NCBI GenBank assembly: GCA_943846745.1
Contig: OX044360.1
Coordinates: forward strand, 682,001-746,000
DNA: 64,000 nt
DNA from: Opacimonas sp002292215
GTDB taxonomy: Bacteria > Pseudomonadota > Gammaproteobacteria > Enterobacterales > Alteromonadaceae
Reading direction: 5' to 3'
Within the stretch, counting starts at the first letter, position 1, and every line of letters starts with the position of its first letter. Under the pieces are notes generated by a model that was given only the letters and a program-made list of their open reading frames with translations, did not search any database and was not told the origin of the DNA. The position numbers and the translations under genes are program-made. Positions 44,420 through 54,065 of this stretch are shown here, one piece after another.

Positions 44420-46444
44420 ATGATTACACGTTTATTAATTGCTAACCGTGGCGAAATTGCTTGTCGTATTATTCGTACGGCTCAAGCATTAGGGATCCAT
44501 ACTATTGCCGTGTATTCTCAGGCCGATAGCCATGCACAGCATGTGTTGCTCGCCGATGAAGCTTGGTTTATTGGTGAGTCAGCCGTTAATCAAAGTTATT
44601 TATGTAGTGATAAAATCATTGCTGTTGCCCGTGCAGCAAAAGCCGATGCGGTGCATCCAGGTTATGGATTTTTATCTGAAAATGCAGACTTTGCTCGCAC
44701 GTGTACTGAACATAAAATAATATTTGTCGGACCGGATGAATACGCGCTAAGAAGTATGGGCTCAAAATCACAAGCCAAAACGATCATGCATCAAGCACAG
44801 GTTCCGCTTGTCCCTGGTTATCACGGTGCTGAACAAGCACCTGCATTATTACAAGCTGAGGCTGATAAGATTGGCTATCCAGTAATACTAAAAGCCTCAG
44901 CCGGTGGCGGTGGAAAAGGCATGCGCATTGTTAACATCGCTTCTGAGTTTTCGGCGGCACTCGATGCTGCTCAACGTGAAGCAATGGCTAGTTTTGCTGA
45001 TGCGCACATGTTAGTAGAAAAATATATCGCTCAACCTCGCCATATCGAAGTTCAAATATTTTGTGACCGTCATGGCAATGGGGTGTATTTATTTGATCGA
45101 GATTGTTCAGTCCAACGGCGTCATCAAAAAATTGTAGAAGAAGCCCCTGCCCCAGGTTTAAGTGATACTTTGCGACAAAAAATGGGAATTGCAGCAGTTA
45201 ATGCTGCATTGGCTATTGATTATGTCGGTGCGGGGACTGTTGAATTTTTGTTGGACAGTAATGAACAGTTTTATTTCATGGAAATGAATACACGTCTGCA
45301 AGTCGAACACCCTGTTACCGAGATGATCACCAATGAAGATTTAGTCGCATGGCAACTTGCGGTAGCAAACCATGATGTGTTGCCCAAATCACAAGCACAA
45401 CTGACTTGTACTGGTCATGCGATTGAAGTGCGTGTTTACGCAGAAAACCCTAATGATAATTTTTTACCTGCGACTGGGATGTTACAGGCATACCAACCGC
45501 CTGAATCGAATGCAGACGTGCGAGTGGATAGCGGTGTTATCCAAGGTGATGAGATCGGTATTTATTATGATCCTATGTTTGCCAAATTGATTTGCAAAGG
45601 ACGTAATCGTCAAGAAGCACTACAACGCTGCCAACAAGCATTACAGCAGTTTTTTATTGCAGGGGTGACGACTAATCTAGGATTTTTACAGGTTATTTTA
45701 TCCCATCCTGCGTTTGTAAAGGGGCAAGTCAGTACGCATTTTATTGCTGATTATTACGCTGAGTTATTGCCACAACAATTCGCTCCGCCGCCGCAAGTAA
45801 TTGTCGGACTTGCCGCTCTGATCCAGCACACTCATAACACAATGCAGCAAGCGAATAGCACCATTCCGGCTAACTGGCGCGCCAATCTCCCCCATACAAC
45901 GTTAATGCAGATGCATTTATGCGCAGATGCTGATGTGACATTCTCCGCAAGCGTTAGTCGTCGCTTGGATCTACATAACAGTCAAAAGAATGATAAAGAC
46001 GGCTGCCAATATACTGTCGTACATGAACATCACAGCCATCATGTTGAACTGGAAGCGACGGGACAGCCTTATCATTATATGACGACAATCAATCATCAGC
46101 GGACCCCCATCTATGCCTGCGAATTTTCGTGTCATCATTGGGCTATACTGTATGCCGGACAGCAATATTCGATTAGATTGGTACAACCGGATCTGGGTGA
46201 ACACAGCAGTACACAAGATCATGCCTTTGTAGCGCCTATGAATGGCACCGTTGTGCATATTCCGATTACGCCTCCTTGTCACATTCAAAAAGGCGACACA
46301 GTCATGGTGATTGAAGCGATGAAGATGGAGCATAATATCGTGGCACCTTGTTCGGGTGAAATTACAGAAGTGTTCTATCAAACCGGTGCACTAGTATCAG
46401 GTGGAGTTACTGTCGTCAATTTTGTAGCAGAGGATGAAATATGA
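44420..46444 (+). CDS. liuD: Methylcrotonyl-CoA carboxylase alpha (biotin carboxylase/BCCP) subunit
   Basis: A 674-residue biotin-dependent carboxylase subunit. The start is ITRLLIANRGEIACRI; the ATP-grasp region has KASAGGGGKGMRI, RHIEVQIF and FMEMNTRLQVEHPVTEMI; the C-terminal carrier has EAMKMEH with biotinyl-Lys635. ATG 44420 gives the canonical start; the longer open frame from 44372 overlaps liuC and is rejected. It pairs with LiuB. Its stop overlaps the liuE start (ATGA). Confidence 0.97.
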   Translation: MITRLLIANRGEIACRIIRTAQALGIHTIAVYSQADSHAQHVLLADEAWFIGESAVNQSYLCSDKIIAVARAAKADAVHPGYGFLSENADFARTCTEHKIIFVGPDEYALRSMGSKSQAKTIMHQAQVPLVPGYHGAEQAPALLQAEADKIGYPVILKASAGGGGKGMRIVNIASEFSAALDAAQREAMASFADAHMLVEKYIAQPRHIEVQIFCDRHGNGVYLFDRDCSVQRRHQKIVEEAPAPGLSDTLRQKMGIAAVNAALAIDYVGAGTVEFLLDSNEQFYFMEMNTRLQVEHPVTEMITNEDLVAWQLAVANHDVLPKSQAQLTCTGHAIEVRVYAENPNDNFLPATGMLQAYQPPESNADVRVDSGVIQGDEIGIYYDPMFAKLICKGRNRQEALQRCQQALQQFFIAGVTTNLGFLQVILSHPAFVKGQVSTHFIADYYAELLPQQFAPPPQVIVGLAALIQHTHNTMQQANSTIPANWRANLPHTTLMQMHLCADADVTFSASVSRRLDLHNSQKNDKDGCQYTVVHEHHSHHVELEATGQPYHYMTTINHQRTPIYACEFSCHHWAILYAGQQYSIRLVQPDLGEHSSTQDHAFVAPMNGTVVHIPITPPCHIQKGDTVMVIEAMKMEHNIVAPCSGEITEVFYQTGALVSGGVTVVNFVAEDEI

Positions 46445-47331
46445 GTAATGCTGTTTCCATCGTAGAAGTAGGTCCTCGCGATGGCCTACAAAACGAAGCC
46501 ACAAGTTTAACGACCATCGATAAAGTACAGTTTATTGAGGCGTTAGCACAAGCTGGCTGTAAGCGCATTGAAGTGGGCAGTTTTGTGTCACCTAAATGGG
46601 TCCCACAAATGGCCAATTCGGATGAGGTGTTAACCCAAATACATAGAAAACTGGGCGTTACCTACTCAGCGTTAACCCCCAACATGCAAGGCGTAATACA
46701 AGCTATTGCGAGCGGTGCCGATGAAGTCGCCATATTTGGAGCCGCGTCGGAAGCGTTTACGCAAAAGAATATCAATTGCAGCATTGCCGAAAGTATAAAC
46801 CGCTTCACACCTGTTATTGCTTATGCACAAGCGCATTCAATACCAGTACGCGGTTATGTATCTACTGTAATGGGCTGTCCATATTCAGGCAACGTCCCCT
46901 TAAAAGACGTCGTCAACATCGCAGCTCAATTATATCAATTAGGTTGTTATGAAATTTCGTTAGGCGACACAATTGGCGTCGGGTCACCGACACAAACGAA
47001 CGCATTAATCACGGCTGTTAGCCACGTAGTTCCTATAGCGAACCTTGCGGTACACTTTCACAATACCTACGGCCAAGCATTAGCCAATGTATTAACAGCC
47101 ATTAATGCAGGCGTACGGATTGTCGATACCAGCGCCGCCGGCCTAGGTGGATGCCCTTATGCTCATGGAGCAAGTGGTAACTTAGCGACAGAAGATTTGG
47201 TGTATATGCTTAATGGTATGGGTATGGCAACAGGAATAGATTTACCAGCCTTGATTGCCGCTAGTAAACCTATATTGCAAACCCTCAATATCAGACCAGC
47301 ATCAGCCGTAAATATAGCGATGAGCCGGTAA
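46441..47331 (+). CDS. liuE: Hydroxymethylglutaryl-CoA lyase
   Basis: A 296-residue HMG-CoA lyase that cleaves HMG-CoA to acetoacetate and acetyl-CoA. The active-site signature appears as EVGPRDGLQNEA at the N-terminus and GLGGCPYAHGASGNLATED near the C-terminus, with the catalytic Cys in GGCPYA. It overlaps liuD by four bases (ATGA), showing translational coupling. It ends the operon; no terminator is obvious in the 127 bases before glgC. Confidence 0.96.
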   Translation: MSNAVSIVEVGPRDGLQNEATSLTTIDKVQFIEALAQAGCKRIEVGSFVSPKWVPQMANSDEVLTQIHRKLGVTYSALTPNMQGVIQAIASGADEVAIFGAASEAFTQKNINCSIAESINRFTPVIAYAQAHSIPVRGYVSTVMGCPYSGNVPLKDVVNIAAQLYQLGCYEISLGDTIGVGSPTQTNALITAVSHVVPIANLAVHFHNTYGQALANVLTAINAGVRIVDTSAAGLGGCPYAHGASGNLATEDLVYMLNGMGMATGIDLPALIAASKPILQTLNIRPASAVNIAMSR

Positions 47332-47458
47332 TAATATATTGCTAAGTATTTGTCATACTACATATTTTTCAATCTATTAACTTAATTTTAACTAGTATCA
47401 AGTAACAAAATATTATACTATTATTCTTCTATTTATGTTAGGACACAAGGAACCAGTT

Positions 47459-48733
47459 ATGCATAACAATAGCCCTCGATATATTAGTAATTTAACACGC
47501 GATACCTATGCCTTAGTACTCGCAGGGGGGCGAGGTTCACGTCTTCATGAATTAACTCAATGGCGTGCTAAACCTGCCGTTTATTTTGGTGGTAAATTCA
47601 GAATTATCGATTTCCCATTGTCTAACTGTATTAATTCAGGCATTCGTCGTATTGGGATTTTATCTCAGTATAAATCTCACTCGCTGATCCGTCACGTCGT
47701 TCGTGGTTGGGGTCACTTCAAAAAAGAACTGGGCGAATCCATTGAGATTTTACCAGCATCTCAACGCTTTTCTGATGACTGGTATCAAGGCACAGCTGAT
47801 GCTGTTTATCAAAACATCGATATTATCCGTGATGAACTTCCTAAATATGTCATGATTTTATCAGGTGATCATATTTATCGTATGGACTACGGTAATATGC
47901 TGGCGAAGCATGTTGAATCTGGTGCTAAAATGACAGTTTCTTGTATGCGTGTTCCTTGTGCAGAAGCTGCTGGCGCATTTGGTGTGATGGCCATTGATGA
48001 AAACAACAGTATCACAAGTTTTACTGAAAAACCTGAAGTCCCAGCACCATTAGCTGATGACCCTGAAAATTGCTTAGCATCGATGGGTAACTATATTTTC
48101 GATACTGAATTTTTATTCGAGCAACTTGAAAAAGATTCACAAACCAAAGGTTCACAACGTGACTTTGGTAAAGACATTATTCCTTCTATTATCAAAGAAC
48201 AAAAAGTCAATGCGTTTGAATTTGGTCTCGGTGAAAAGAACAACTATTGGCGCGATGTGGGTACCATTGATAGCTTCTGGGAAGCGAATATGGAACTTGT
48301 TGAGCCAGTACCGGCCCTCAACTTGTACGACGAAGAGTGGCCAATTTGGACTTACCAAGAACAACTTCCTCCAGCAAAATTTGTCTGGGATAGTGATGAC
48401 CGTCGTGGTCAAGCCATCAACTCAGTCGTATCGGGTGGGTGTATTATTTCAGGCTCGTTATTGAAGCGCAGCTTATGTTTTTCTAATGTACGCGTGCATT
48501 CTTATTCGTATATTGAAGAAGCGGTAATGTTACCTAATGTCGAAGTCGGTCGCCATTGTACGATTAAAAAGGTGGTTCTTGACCGTGGCTGTATTATTCC
48601 TGAAGGCATGGAAATTGGGGTTAATCATGATGATGACCGTGCCAGAGGTTTTAGAGTCTCCAGTGCCGGTGTCGTGCTAGTCACGCCTGATATGTTAGAA
48701 GCCTTAGCAGCTTCATCAACTCCGACGGCTTAA
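47459..48733 (+). CDS. glgC: Glucose-1-phosphate adenylyltransferase
   Basis: A 424-residue ADP-glucose pyrophosphorylase (E. coli 431). It has the pyrophosphorylase motif LVLAGGRGSRL, the AKPAVYFGGKFRIIDFPLSNC segment, WYQGTADAVYQN, the sugar-phosphate motif SFTEKP and the left-handed helix C-terminus (GCIISGSLLKRSLC, VLDRGCIIPEGMEIG). ATG 47459 has AAGGA seven bases before it; ATG 47435 has none. No glgA, glgB or glgX is in the window. It supplies ADP-glucose for glycogen and could feed a GpgS that accepts ADP-glucose. Confidence 0.95.
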   Translation: MHNNSPRYISNLTRDTYALVLAGGRGSRLHELTQWRAKPAVYFGGKFRIIDFPLSNCINSGIRRIGILSQYKSHSLIRHVVRGWGHFKKELGESIEILPASQRFSDDWYQGTADAVYQNIDIIRDELPKYVMILSGDHIYRMDYGNMLAKHVESGAKMTVSCMRVPCAEAAGAFGVMAIDENNSITSFTEKPEVPAPLADDPENCLASMGNYIFDTEFLFEQLEKDSQTKGSQRDFGKDIIPSIIKEQKVNAFEFGLGEKNNYWRDVGTIDSFWEANMELVEPVPALNLYDEEWPIWTYQEQLPPAKFVWDSDDRRGQAINSVVSGGCIISGSLLKRSLCFSNVRVHSYSYIEEAVMLPNVEVGRHCTIKKVVLDRGCIIPEGMEIGVNHDDDRARGFRVSSAGVVLVTPDMLEALAASSTPTA

Positions 48734-48743
48734 ACGTCAATAG

Positions 48744-49541
48744 CTAATCTAACCGTTGTATGAATTCACTAATTTGTACAGCGGTTAATTCAGGCTCTTC
48801 AAACACAAATAAATGTCCCCCACTCACCGTTGCTTGTTCAATACTCGGATTACCTTTAATAAAGGGTTTAACAAATACCGGTAAGGTTACATTTGTATGT
48901 GTCCCTGTCAGTAATAGCCCTGGCACTTTACATTGACCATAATATTTATGTAAATTAGTTGGGATGGTTCTAAATATTCCCACTTCAACGTCTACATTGA
49001 ACGTCAGCTGTTGTACATCGCCGACAATTTGTGTTGCGCTCGCAACATAATCTTGAATACATTGCGGGTCGAAATTTTTAAACAATGATTTATGTGAGAA
49101 ATACTGACTGATGTCCTCTCCGAGATCCCATCGTTGTTTGCGCTGTTTTGTGCGTTTTGCTGGAGTCACATGATCCATTAAGCCAAATATTTTCAACCCT
49201 TCAAACATACTACCGCCAATGCCTGTGATCAATGGCGGATCACACAATACGACGGCTTTAAATAACTCAGGATCCCGACAAGCAGCAAGATATGTGATCA
49301 CAGCACCAAAACTATGCCCAATTCCAATTACCGGTTCACTGGCTGTGAGCTTGATATAGTCAATAAGCTCAGAAACTTGATGTTCCCAATTATTCACAAT
49401 TGGATATTGTGGATCATGTGCATATTGATGTTTGGCAATAATATTGATGGGTGAAGTGATGTGCTCATTTAAAGCACTGAAAAAGGTTTGGTAAGACGGA
49501 GCAGGAAATCCGTTAGCATGCGCAAAATTAATAGTGGTCAT
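48744..49541 (-). CDS. Alpha/beta hydrolase
   Basis: A 265-residue alpha/beta hydrolase. The start reads FAHANGFPAPSYQTFFSAL, the nucleophile elbow is GIGHSFGAVI (Ser in GHSFG), and the C-terminal VSGGHLFVFEEPE provides the His. The HANGFP motif after the first strand is typical of a small esterase group in gammaproteobacteria. Substrate unknown. It is convergent with glgC and divergent from the thioesterase gene. Confidence 0.85.
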   Translation of the reverse strand: MTTINFAHANGFPAPSYQTFFSALNEHITSPINIIAKHQYAHDPQYPIVNNWEHQVSELIDYIKLTASEPVIGIGHSFGAVITYLAACRDPELFKAVVLCDPPLITGIGGSMFEGLKIFGLMDHVTPAKRTKQRKQRWDLGEDISQYFSHKSLFKNFDPQCIQDYVASATQIVGDVQQLTFNVDVEVGIFRTIPTNLHKYYGQCKVPGLLLTGTHTNVTLPVFVKPFIKGNPSIEQATVSGGHLFVFEEPELTAVQISEFIQRLD

Positions 49542-49720
49542 TCATACTTCCTTGGAGACGTGCCATGATGATGCAATGGCACTAACATAAAACAAATATG
49601 CCACAATTACCGATGAATACAGAATTACTTATTGTGATGAACAACCATCATCTTAGTTAGGTTGCATTTTGAAGCGGTTAAGATAATATTATTCACATCT
49701 GACCAGTCAAGAGAATTCAA

Positions 49721-50524
49721 ATGACATTTGATGATGTCCTAGAACAAACCAGTGCCTATTTAGCAGGCGAAAAAGATTCAATCACTATTGCCAATAATTG
49801 GTCTCAAGGACGAACTGTGTATGGTGGTATATCAAGTGCTGTTTTGTTTGCTTGTGTTGCAGATAAAATCACAGATGAAAGACCGATTAAAACAATGAAC
49901 GTGAACTTTGTCGGTCCTTTATTATGTGATGAACCTTTTACCGTATCAGTCACAGAACTTCGTGTTGGACGAAATGTTTCTCAATTACTTGCTATGGCAC
50001 AACAAAAGGGTAAAAACTGTGTCGTGTTACAAGCATGTTTTGCAAAGAACAGAGAATCTAAGGTCGTGGTGAAAAACGTTGATTCACATGATTTTAGTCT
50101 ACCTAAAAAGCCGACTTTCATTCCACCTATTCCCAAGGTCACCCCGAAATTCTTACGTCAATTTGATTTGGCGATCCAAGATGGCGGCGTGCCATTTACA
50201 GGTCAAAAGACAGCGCATTACAAAGGCTGGTTTAGATTTAAGAAACCGACAAGCACGTTTACCTTTGTTCATTTAGTGGGCTTACTGGATGCCTACCCTC
50301 CAACATTAATACAAATGCTCAAATGGCCAACGCCTGCCAGTACCATCAATTGGAATGTCGAATTTTTAGAGAGTGATACGCAATACACTAGCGAAGATTG
50401 GTTTGCTTACCATGATATTACGCGCCAAGCGGAATATGGTTACGGCATTACTGAAGCGAATGTATGGAACCATCGCGGAGAATTGATTGCGATTAGTCGC
50501 CAACGCGTCGGCATATTTGAATAG
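49721..50524 (+). CDS. Acyl-CoA thioesterase (TesB-like, double hot-dog)
   Basis: A 267-residue double hot-dog protein. N-terminal features NWSQGRTVYGGISSAVLFA and MNVNFVGPLLCDEPFTV match the N-domain of thioesterases of the TesB/4HBT_3 class. The second half contains the second hot-dog fold (WNVEFLESDTQYTSEDWFAYHD). It should hydrolyse acyl-CoA to the free acid; chain length is unknown. No operon partner; it converges with the HDOD gene. Confidence 0.82.
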   Translation: MTFDDVLEQTSAYLAGEKDSITIANNWSQGRTVYGGISSAVLFACVADKITDERPIKTMNVNFVGPLLCDEPFTVSVTELRVGRNVSQLLAMAQQKGKNCVVLQACFAKNRESKVVVKNVDSHDFSLPKKPTFIPPIPKVTPKFLRQFDLAIQDGGVPFTGQKTAHYKGWFRFKKPTSTFTFVHLVGLLDAYPPTLIQMLKWPTPASTINWNVEFLESDTQYTSEDWFAYHDITRQAEYGYGITEANVWNHRGELIAISRQRVGIFE

Positions 50525-50530
50525 CCACCA

Positions 50531-51379
50531 TTACATCGAAACGAAGCTGTTGGTCATAAATAAACTGACAATTGTTAAAATCCTAAAACGGTTGTGCTCA
50601 ATCGAATCATCCAGTGCTTTGGCACTAATGCCTATTGAAAAGGCATACTGCTCTGGTAACTCAGTGATATCATTCATAAACAATGGATAGGTTTCTAGTA
50701 AGGCTTGATGATAAGCCAGTTGCATGACTTTGCTATCGATTGAACCAATGGTTTGTGGAGAATCATGAATTGGCTTAATACATTCAATAATACCAGCTGG
50801 GATCTCCCACACCTTCAACAATGTTTCAGTAACATCTTTGTAAGTGTAGCCCATGACTTCAATTTGTTTTTCCCAAGGTTGTTGGTCAGTGCGAAAACGA
50901 CTGCACGCTAAGGCGATTTCAGGGGTTTTACGCACCACAACCAATTCCCCAATATTATGCAGTAAACCCGCAGTAAAGAAGCGCTCAGGTTCATGCAGAG
51001 ATAGCTTCTCAGCCCAGTATTTAGCAAATAACGCAGTGCGTACTGAATATTCCCAATACCGGTCTAAATCAATGGTGTGCTTATCCATGTCGGTAAATGC
51101 AGCGCTCACACCATAGCCTATTGCGAGGTCGTATACAGATTTAGTGCCTAAGATCTTGACCGCTCGAGAAATCGAATCAACGGGATTACGAAAATTGTAC
51201 ATAGGACTATTCACAATTTTAAGTAATTGTGCCGATAACGTGGGATCAAACTTAACCACTCTCGCAAAGTCATCCATCGAAGAAGAGTCATCTTTAATCA
51301 ACGATTGTATTTTGGTAACAGCGGTCGGTAAGACAAATATATCCGACGCAAACGAAGCATATTCAATCACTTTGATCAT
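50531..51379 (-). CDS. HDOD domain-containing signalling protein
   Basis: A 282-residue HDOD protein. The segment SMDDFARVVKFDPTLSAQLLKIVNSPMYN (cited in part), SRAVKILGTKSVYDLA and the GLLHNIGELVVV stretch are classical HDOD features. The family resembles HD domains but lacks the catalytic residues, and it acts in signal transduction or c-di-GMP and motility pathways. No output domain is attached. The 3' end lies six bases from the convergent thioesterase stop. Confidence 0.88.
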   Translation of the reverse strand: MIKVIEYASFASDIFVLPTAVTKIQSLIKDDSSSMDDFARVVKFDPTLSAQLLKIVNSPMYNFRNPVDSISRAVKILGTKSVYDLAIGYGVSAAFTDMDKHTIDLDRYWEYSVRTALFAKYWAEKLSLHEPERFFTAGLLHNIGELVVVRKTPEIALACSRFRTDQQPWEKQIEVMGYTYKDVTETLLKVWEIPAGIIECIKPIHDSPQTIGSIDSKVMQLAYHQALLETYPLFMNDITELPEQYAFSIGISAKALDDSIEHNRFRILTIVSLFMTNSFVSM

Positions 51380-51466
51380 AAAAAAATAGCCTTATATAAC
51401 TACATATCATGAGTTATGGTATAGAACACTATTTTGATTTTTGCACGTTGTGTATGGAATTAAATC

Positions 51467-52537
51467 TTACTTGAGTAAATCTTGTGCACTTAAGGCATAA
51501 CGAGTCGGTGCTTTCTCCATTTTTTTGATTGCTGCATAAACTATATTATTCATTGGTGTATCTATCCCTAAACGCTGACCTGCTATCATTGTCGCACCAT
51601 TAATAAAATCAATTTCGGTTGCTCGTCCTTGATCGAGATCCCACCACATTGATAATTTGGCATGCGGATCAATATCAACCATTGATTTGGCTAGCCTCGA
51701 AAATAACCAATTAGGTAATCTTAATACTGTCGGAATAAACTTCGCTGCCACTTTAGTAATTTTCGGTAACGCGATCCCCTGCGCGGCACATACCGCTAAA
51801 TGCTCTTGCATCATCAACGCAATGATTTTGCGGTAACCTTTATCGAGCAAGGTTTCTTTAAGAGATAAATTCGATAACGCATTGACACTATTAGTCAAAT
51901 TAACTTGGCATTTAGCCCATAACAACGCATCCATGTTTGAGCACCATGCACACGGAAATACCTCGCCATATTGTTCGTTAAGTGCGTCAATAACTGGCGA
52001 AAAACGCTGATGAAAATCATCGAATACAGGATATTGGCCAAGTGGTAATCGTTCCAACATGACCGTACCGGATGAACCTCGATGAAAATGCCCCTTATTG
52101 AGTTTAACCACATTAAACGGAAACATACAACGGATCACCGGATTGTCTGGGAACGCTTGCCGGATGACAGCATCACTACCAATCCCGTTTTGACAACACA
52201 CTACGATGGTTTGGGGACCTATTAACGGTCTAATGTCAGGCACGACTTGTTTGATACCGGTACATTTTATGGTCAACCACACCACGTTGGGATAACGTTC
52301 CGTTGACGCCCATGAGGAAGTATTAGTAACAAACTCTATATTCTGGGTATCCCGAGTTTGCACTGGGGTTGCAAAATCAGAAATCGTCAATCGTGGCCCA
52401 AACTGAGATTTCGCATAATCTCTGCCAACCACTAATAGACGTGCATCTGATTGTAATTGCAGGGTGACGTCAGCTAAGTGAGCGGCTAAATAGCCCCCGA
52501 TTAATCCGGCACCAACAATGGCATGTTCTACGTGCAT
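51467..52537 (-). CDS. Ketopantoate reductase family (PanE/ApbA-like) protein
   Basis: A 356-residue Rossmann protein. The NADP motif is IVGAGLIGGYLAAHL; the ILLxGQNG-type segment appears as VVCCQNGIGSDAVI and the C-terminal domain has WAKCQVNLTNSVNAL, typical of the family. It is longer than E. coli PanE (303), so true 2-dehydropantoate reductase activity is not assured. ATG 52537 has GGGGAGA four bases before it; the longer frame to 52570 is rejected. It is divergent from the glycosyltransferase gene. Confidence 0.82.
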   Translation of the reverse strand: MHVEHAIVGAGLIGGYLAAHLADVTLQLQSDARLLVVGRDYAKSQFGPRLTISDFATPVQTRDTQNIEFVTNTSSWASTERYPNVVWLTIKCTGIKQVVPDIRPLIGPQTIVVCCQNGIGSDAVIRQAFPDNPVIRCMFPFNVVKLNKGHFHRGSSGTVMLERLPLGQYPVFDDFHQRFSPVIDALNEQYGEVFPCAWCSNMDALLWAKCQVNLTNSVNALSNLSLKETLLDKGYRKIIALMMQEHLAVCAAQGIALPKITKVAAKFIPTVLRLPNWLFSRLAKSMVDIDPHAKLSMWWDLDQGRATEIDFINGATMIAGQRLGIDTPMNNIVYAAIKKMEKAPTRYALSAQDLLK

Positions 52538-52643
52538 ACTTCTCCCCTTGCGCTCTGGTATTGTTGCCACTGCGATGTTAAGTCAAGAGCGACGATATAA
52601 TTTTTTGTTTGCCTGAGGTAATATACTGACAAATCGAACAAAA

Positions 52644-54065
52644 ATGAATCTTCGCGTGAAATTATCTGGTAAACAATTGTTAGTAATCGGTACGGTATGG
52701 CCTGAGCCCAAAAGCTCAGCCGCAGGTGTGCATTTGTTAAGTTTGATTCAAACATTACAAGCTGCTGGAGCAGTCTGCCATTTTGCTTGTCCTGCAAATA
52801 GCTACAAAGCACAACACACTATTGATTTATCGGAGTTGGGTATTACCGCTCACACCATTATCTTAAACGATAGCAGTTTTGATTCGTGGGTCGGGGAGCT
52901 AGCGCCGGATATTGTGTTGTTTGACCGTTTTATGATGGAAGAACAGTTTTCATGGCGTGTACGTCAAGCGTGCCCTCAAGCATTGTGTGTATTAGATACT
53001 GAAGATGTACATTCATTACGTAATTTACGTCAACAAATAACAAATAAAGCCCCTGCGCTGCCTTTAAGTATTAAGGATTTACATGACTATCATCATGGTA
53101 ATAACCAAAGCCAATTTGACTTAGACCTAACCGGCTGTTTGCATAACGAATTAGCCCTTCGTGAGCTCACAAGTATGATGAGAATGGATCTGAGTTTGAT
53201 TATTTCAGCGACAGAAATGGATTATTTGACTCGAAACTACCCAATCGCATCCCAAATCCTACATCATTGTCCATTTCTAGTCCCGCCAATCACATCAAAA
53301 ACTCAAGCGAGTTGGCTAGATTATGATGCTCGACGTGATTTTGTCTTTATTGGTAATTATCGTCATGCGCCTAATTGGGATGCCGTACAGGTATTAGCGA
53401 AAACGATTTGGCCACAGATCCGATCGCAGATCCCTGATGCCAAATGTTATATCTATGGCGCGTATACGCCCGCCAAAGCGCAGCAATTTCATCAACCTAA
53501 AAAGGGCTTGTATATCGCAGGCTGGGCGCAAGATGCACAAGATGTATTGGCTAAAGCGCGCGTCAATCTCGCCCCATTACGCTTTGGGGCAGGCTTAAAA
53601 GGTAAAGTATTTGATGCGATGCAAGTCGGTACGCCAACGGTTATGACTGATATTGCAGCTGAAGGAATTTTTATGTCAGCTACCGATGATCGCACCAGCC
53701 ACACCTCGACGGACGACCATCATCAAGCTATCGTAGCAGTCAATGATGATTTTGATAATTTTGCGCAAGCTGCAATTGAGTTGTATAAATCCAGTGAACA
53801 TTGGCACCAAGCTCAGGCTCATTTTGCACCGCACATATCCGCGTATTTCAATCGCGGAGACCAACAATATGCGTTGGTTGAACGGATCAGTGATGCTTGC
53901 AATAACTTAAATCAAAAACGACAAACAAATTTTTGGCAAGCGTTAGTTAATCAACAACAGCTTAAAGCGACTCAATATATGTCACAGTGGATTGAGGCTA
54001 AGCAGACAATCGCACAATTACACGAGATAGACCGTCCACCCGCGATTGACTCAAGTGATGACTAA
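52644..54065 (+). CDS. Glycosyltransferase, GT4-like (GT-B fold)
   Basis: A 473-residue GT-B glycosyltransferase. The N-terminal LLVIGTVWPEPKSSAAGVH and the C-terminal nucleotide-sugar domain (FIGNYRHAPNWDAVQVL, ARVNLAPLRFGAGLKGKVFDAMQVGTPTVMT) are typical of group 1 enzymes. Acceptor and sugar are not identifiable; no polysaccharide cluster is adjacent. The last 68 bases overlap the convergent csd fusion gene. Its start has no clear ribosome-binding site. Confidence 0.85.
   Translation: MNLRVKLSGKQLLVIGTVWPEPKSSAAGVHLLSLIQTLQAAGAVCHFACPANSYKAQHTIDLSELGITAHTIILNDSSFDSWVGELAPDIVLFDRFMMEEQFSWRVRQACPQALCVLDTEDVHSLRNLRQQITNKAPALPLSIKDLHDYHHGNNQSQFDLDLTGCLHNELALRELTSMMRMDLSLIISATEMDYLTRNYPIASQILHHCPFLVPPITSKTQASWLDYDARRDFVFIGNYRHAPNWDAVQVLAKTIWPQIRSQIPDAKCYIYGAYTPAKAQQFHQPKKGLYIAGWAQDAQDVLAKARVNLAPLRFGAGLKGKVFDAMQVGTPTVMTDIAAEGIFMSATDDRTSHTSTDDHHQAIVAVNDDFDNFAQAAIELYKSSEHWHQAQAHFAPHISAYFNRGDQQYALVERISDACNNLNQKRQTNFWQALVNQQQLKATQYMSQWIEAKQTIAQLHEIDRPPAIDSSDD

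Noticed and set aside
45971..46381. Minus-strand open frame of 136 codons inside liuD
   Set aside because: It lies fully inside a well-supported gene, has no ribosome-binding site and its composition looks like an antisense shadow.
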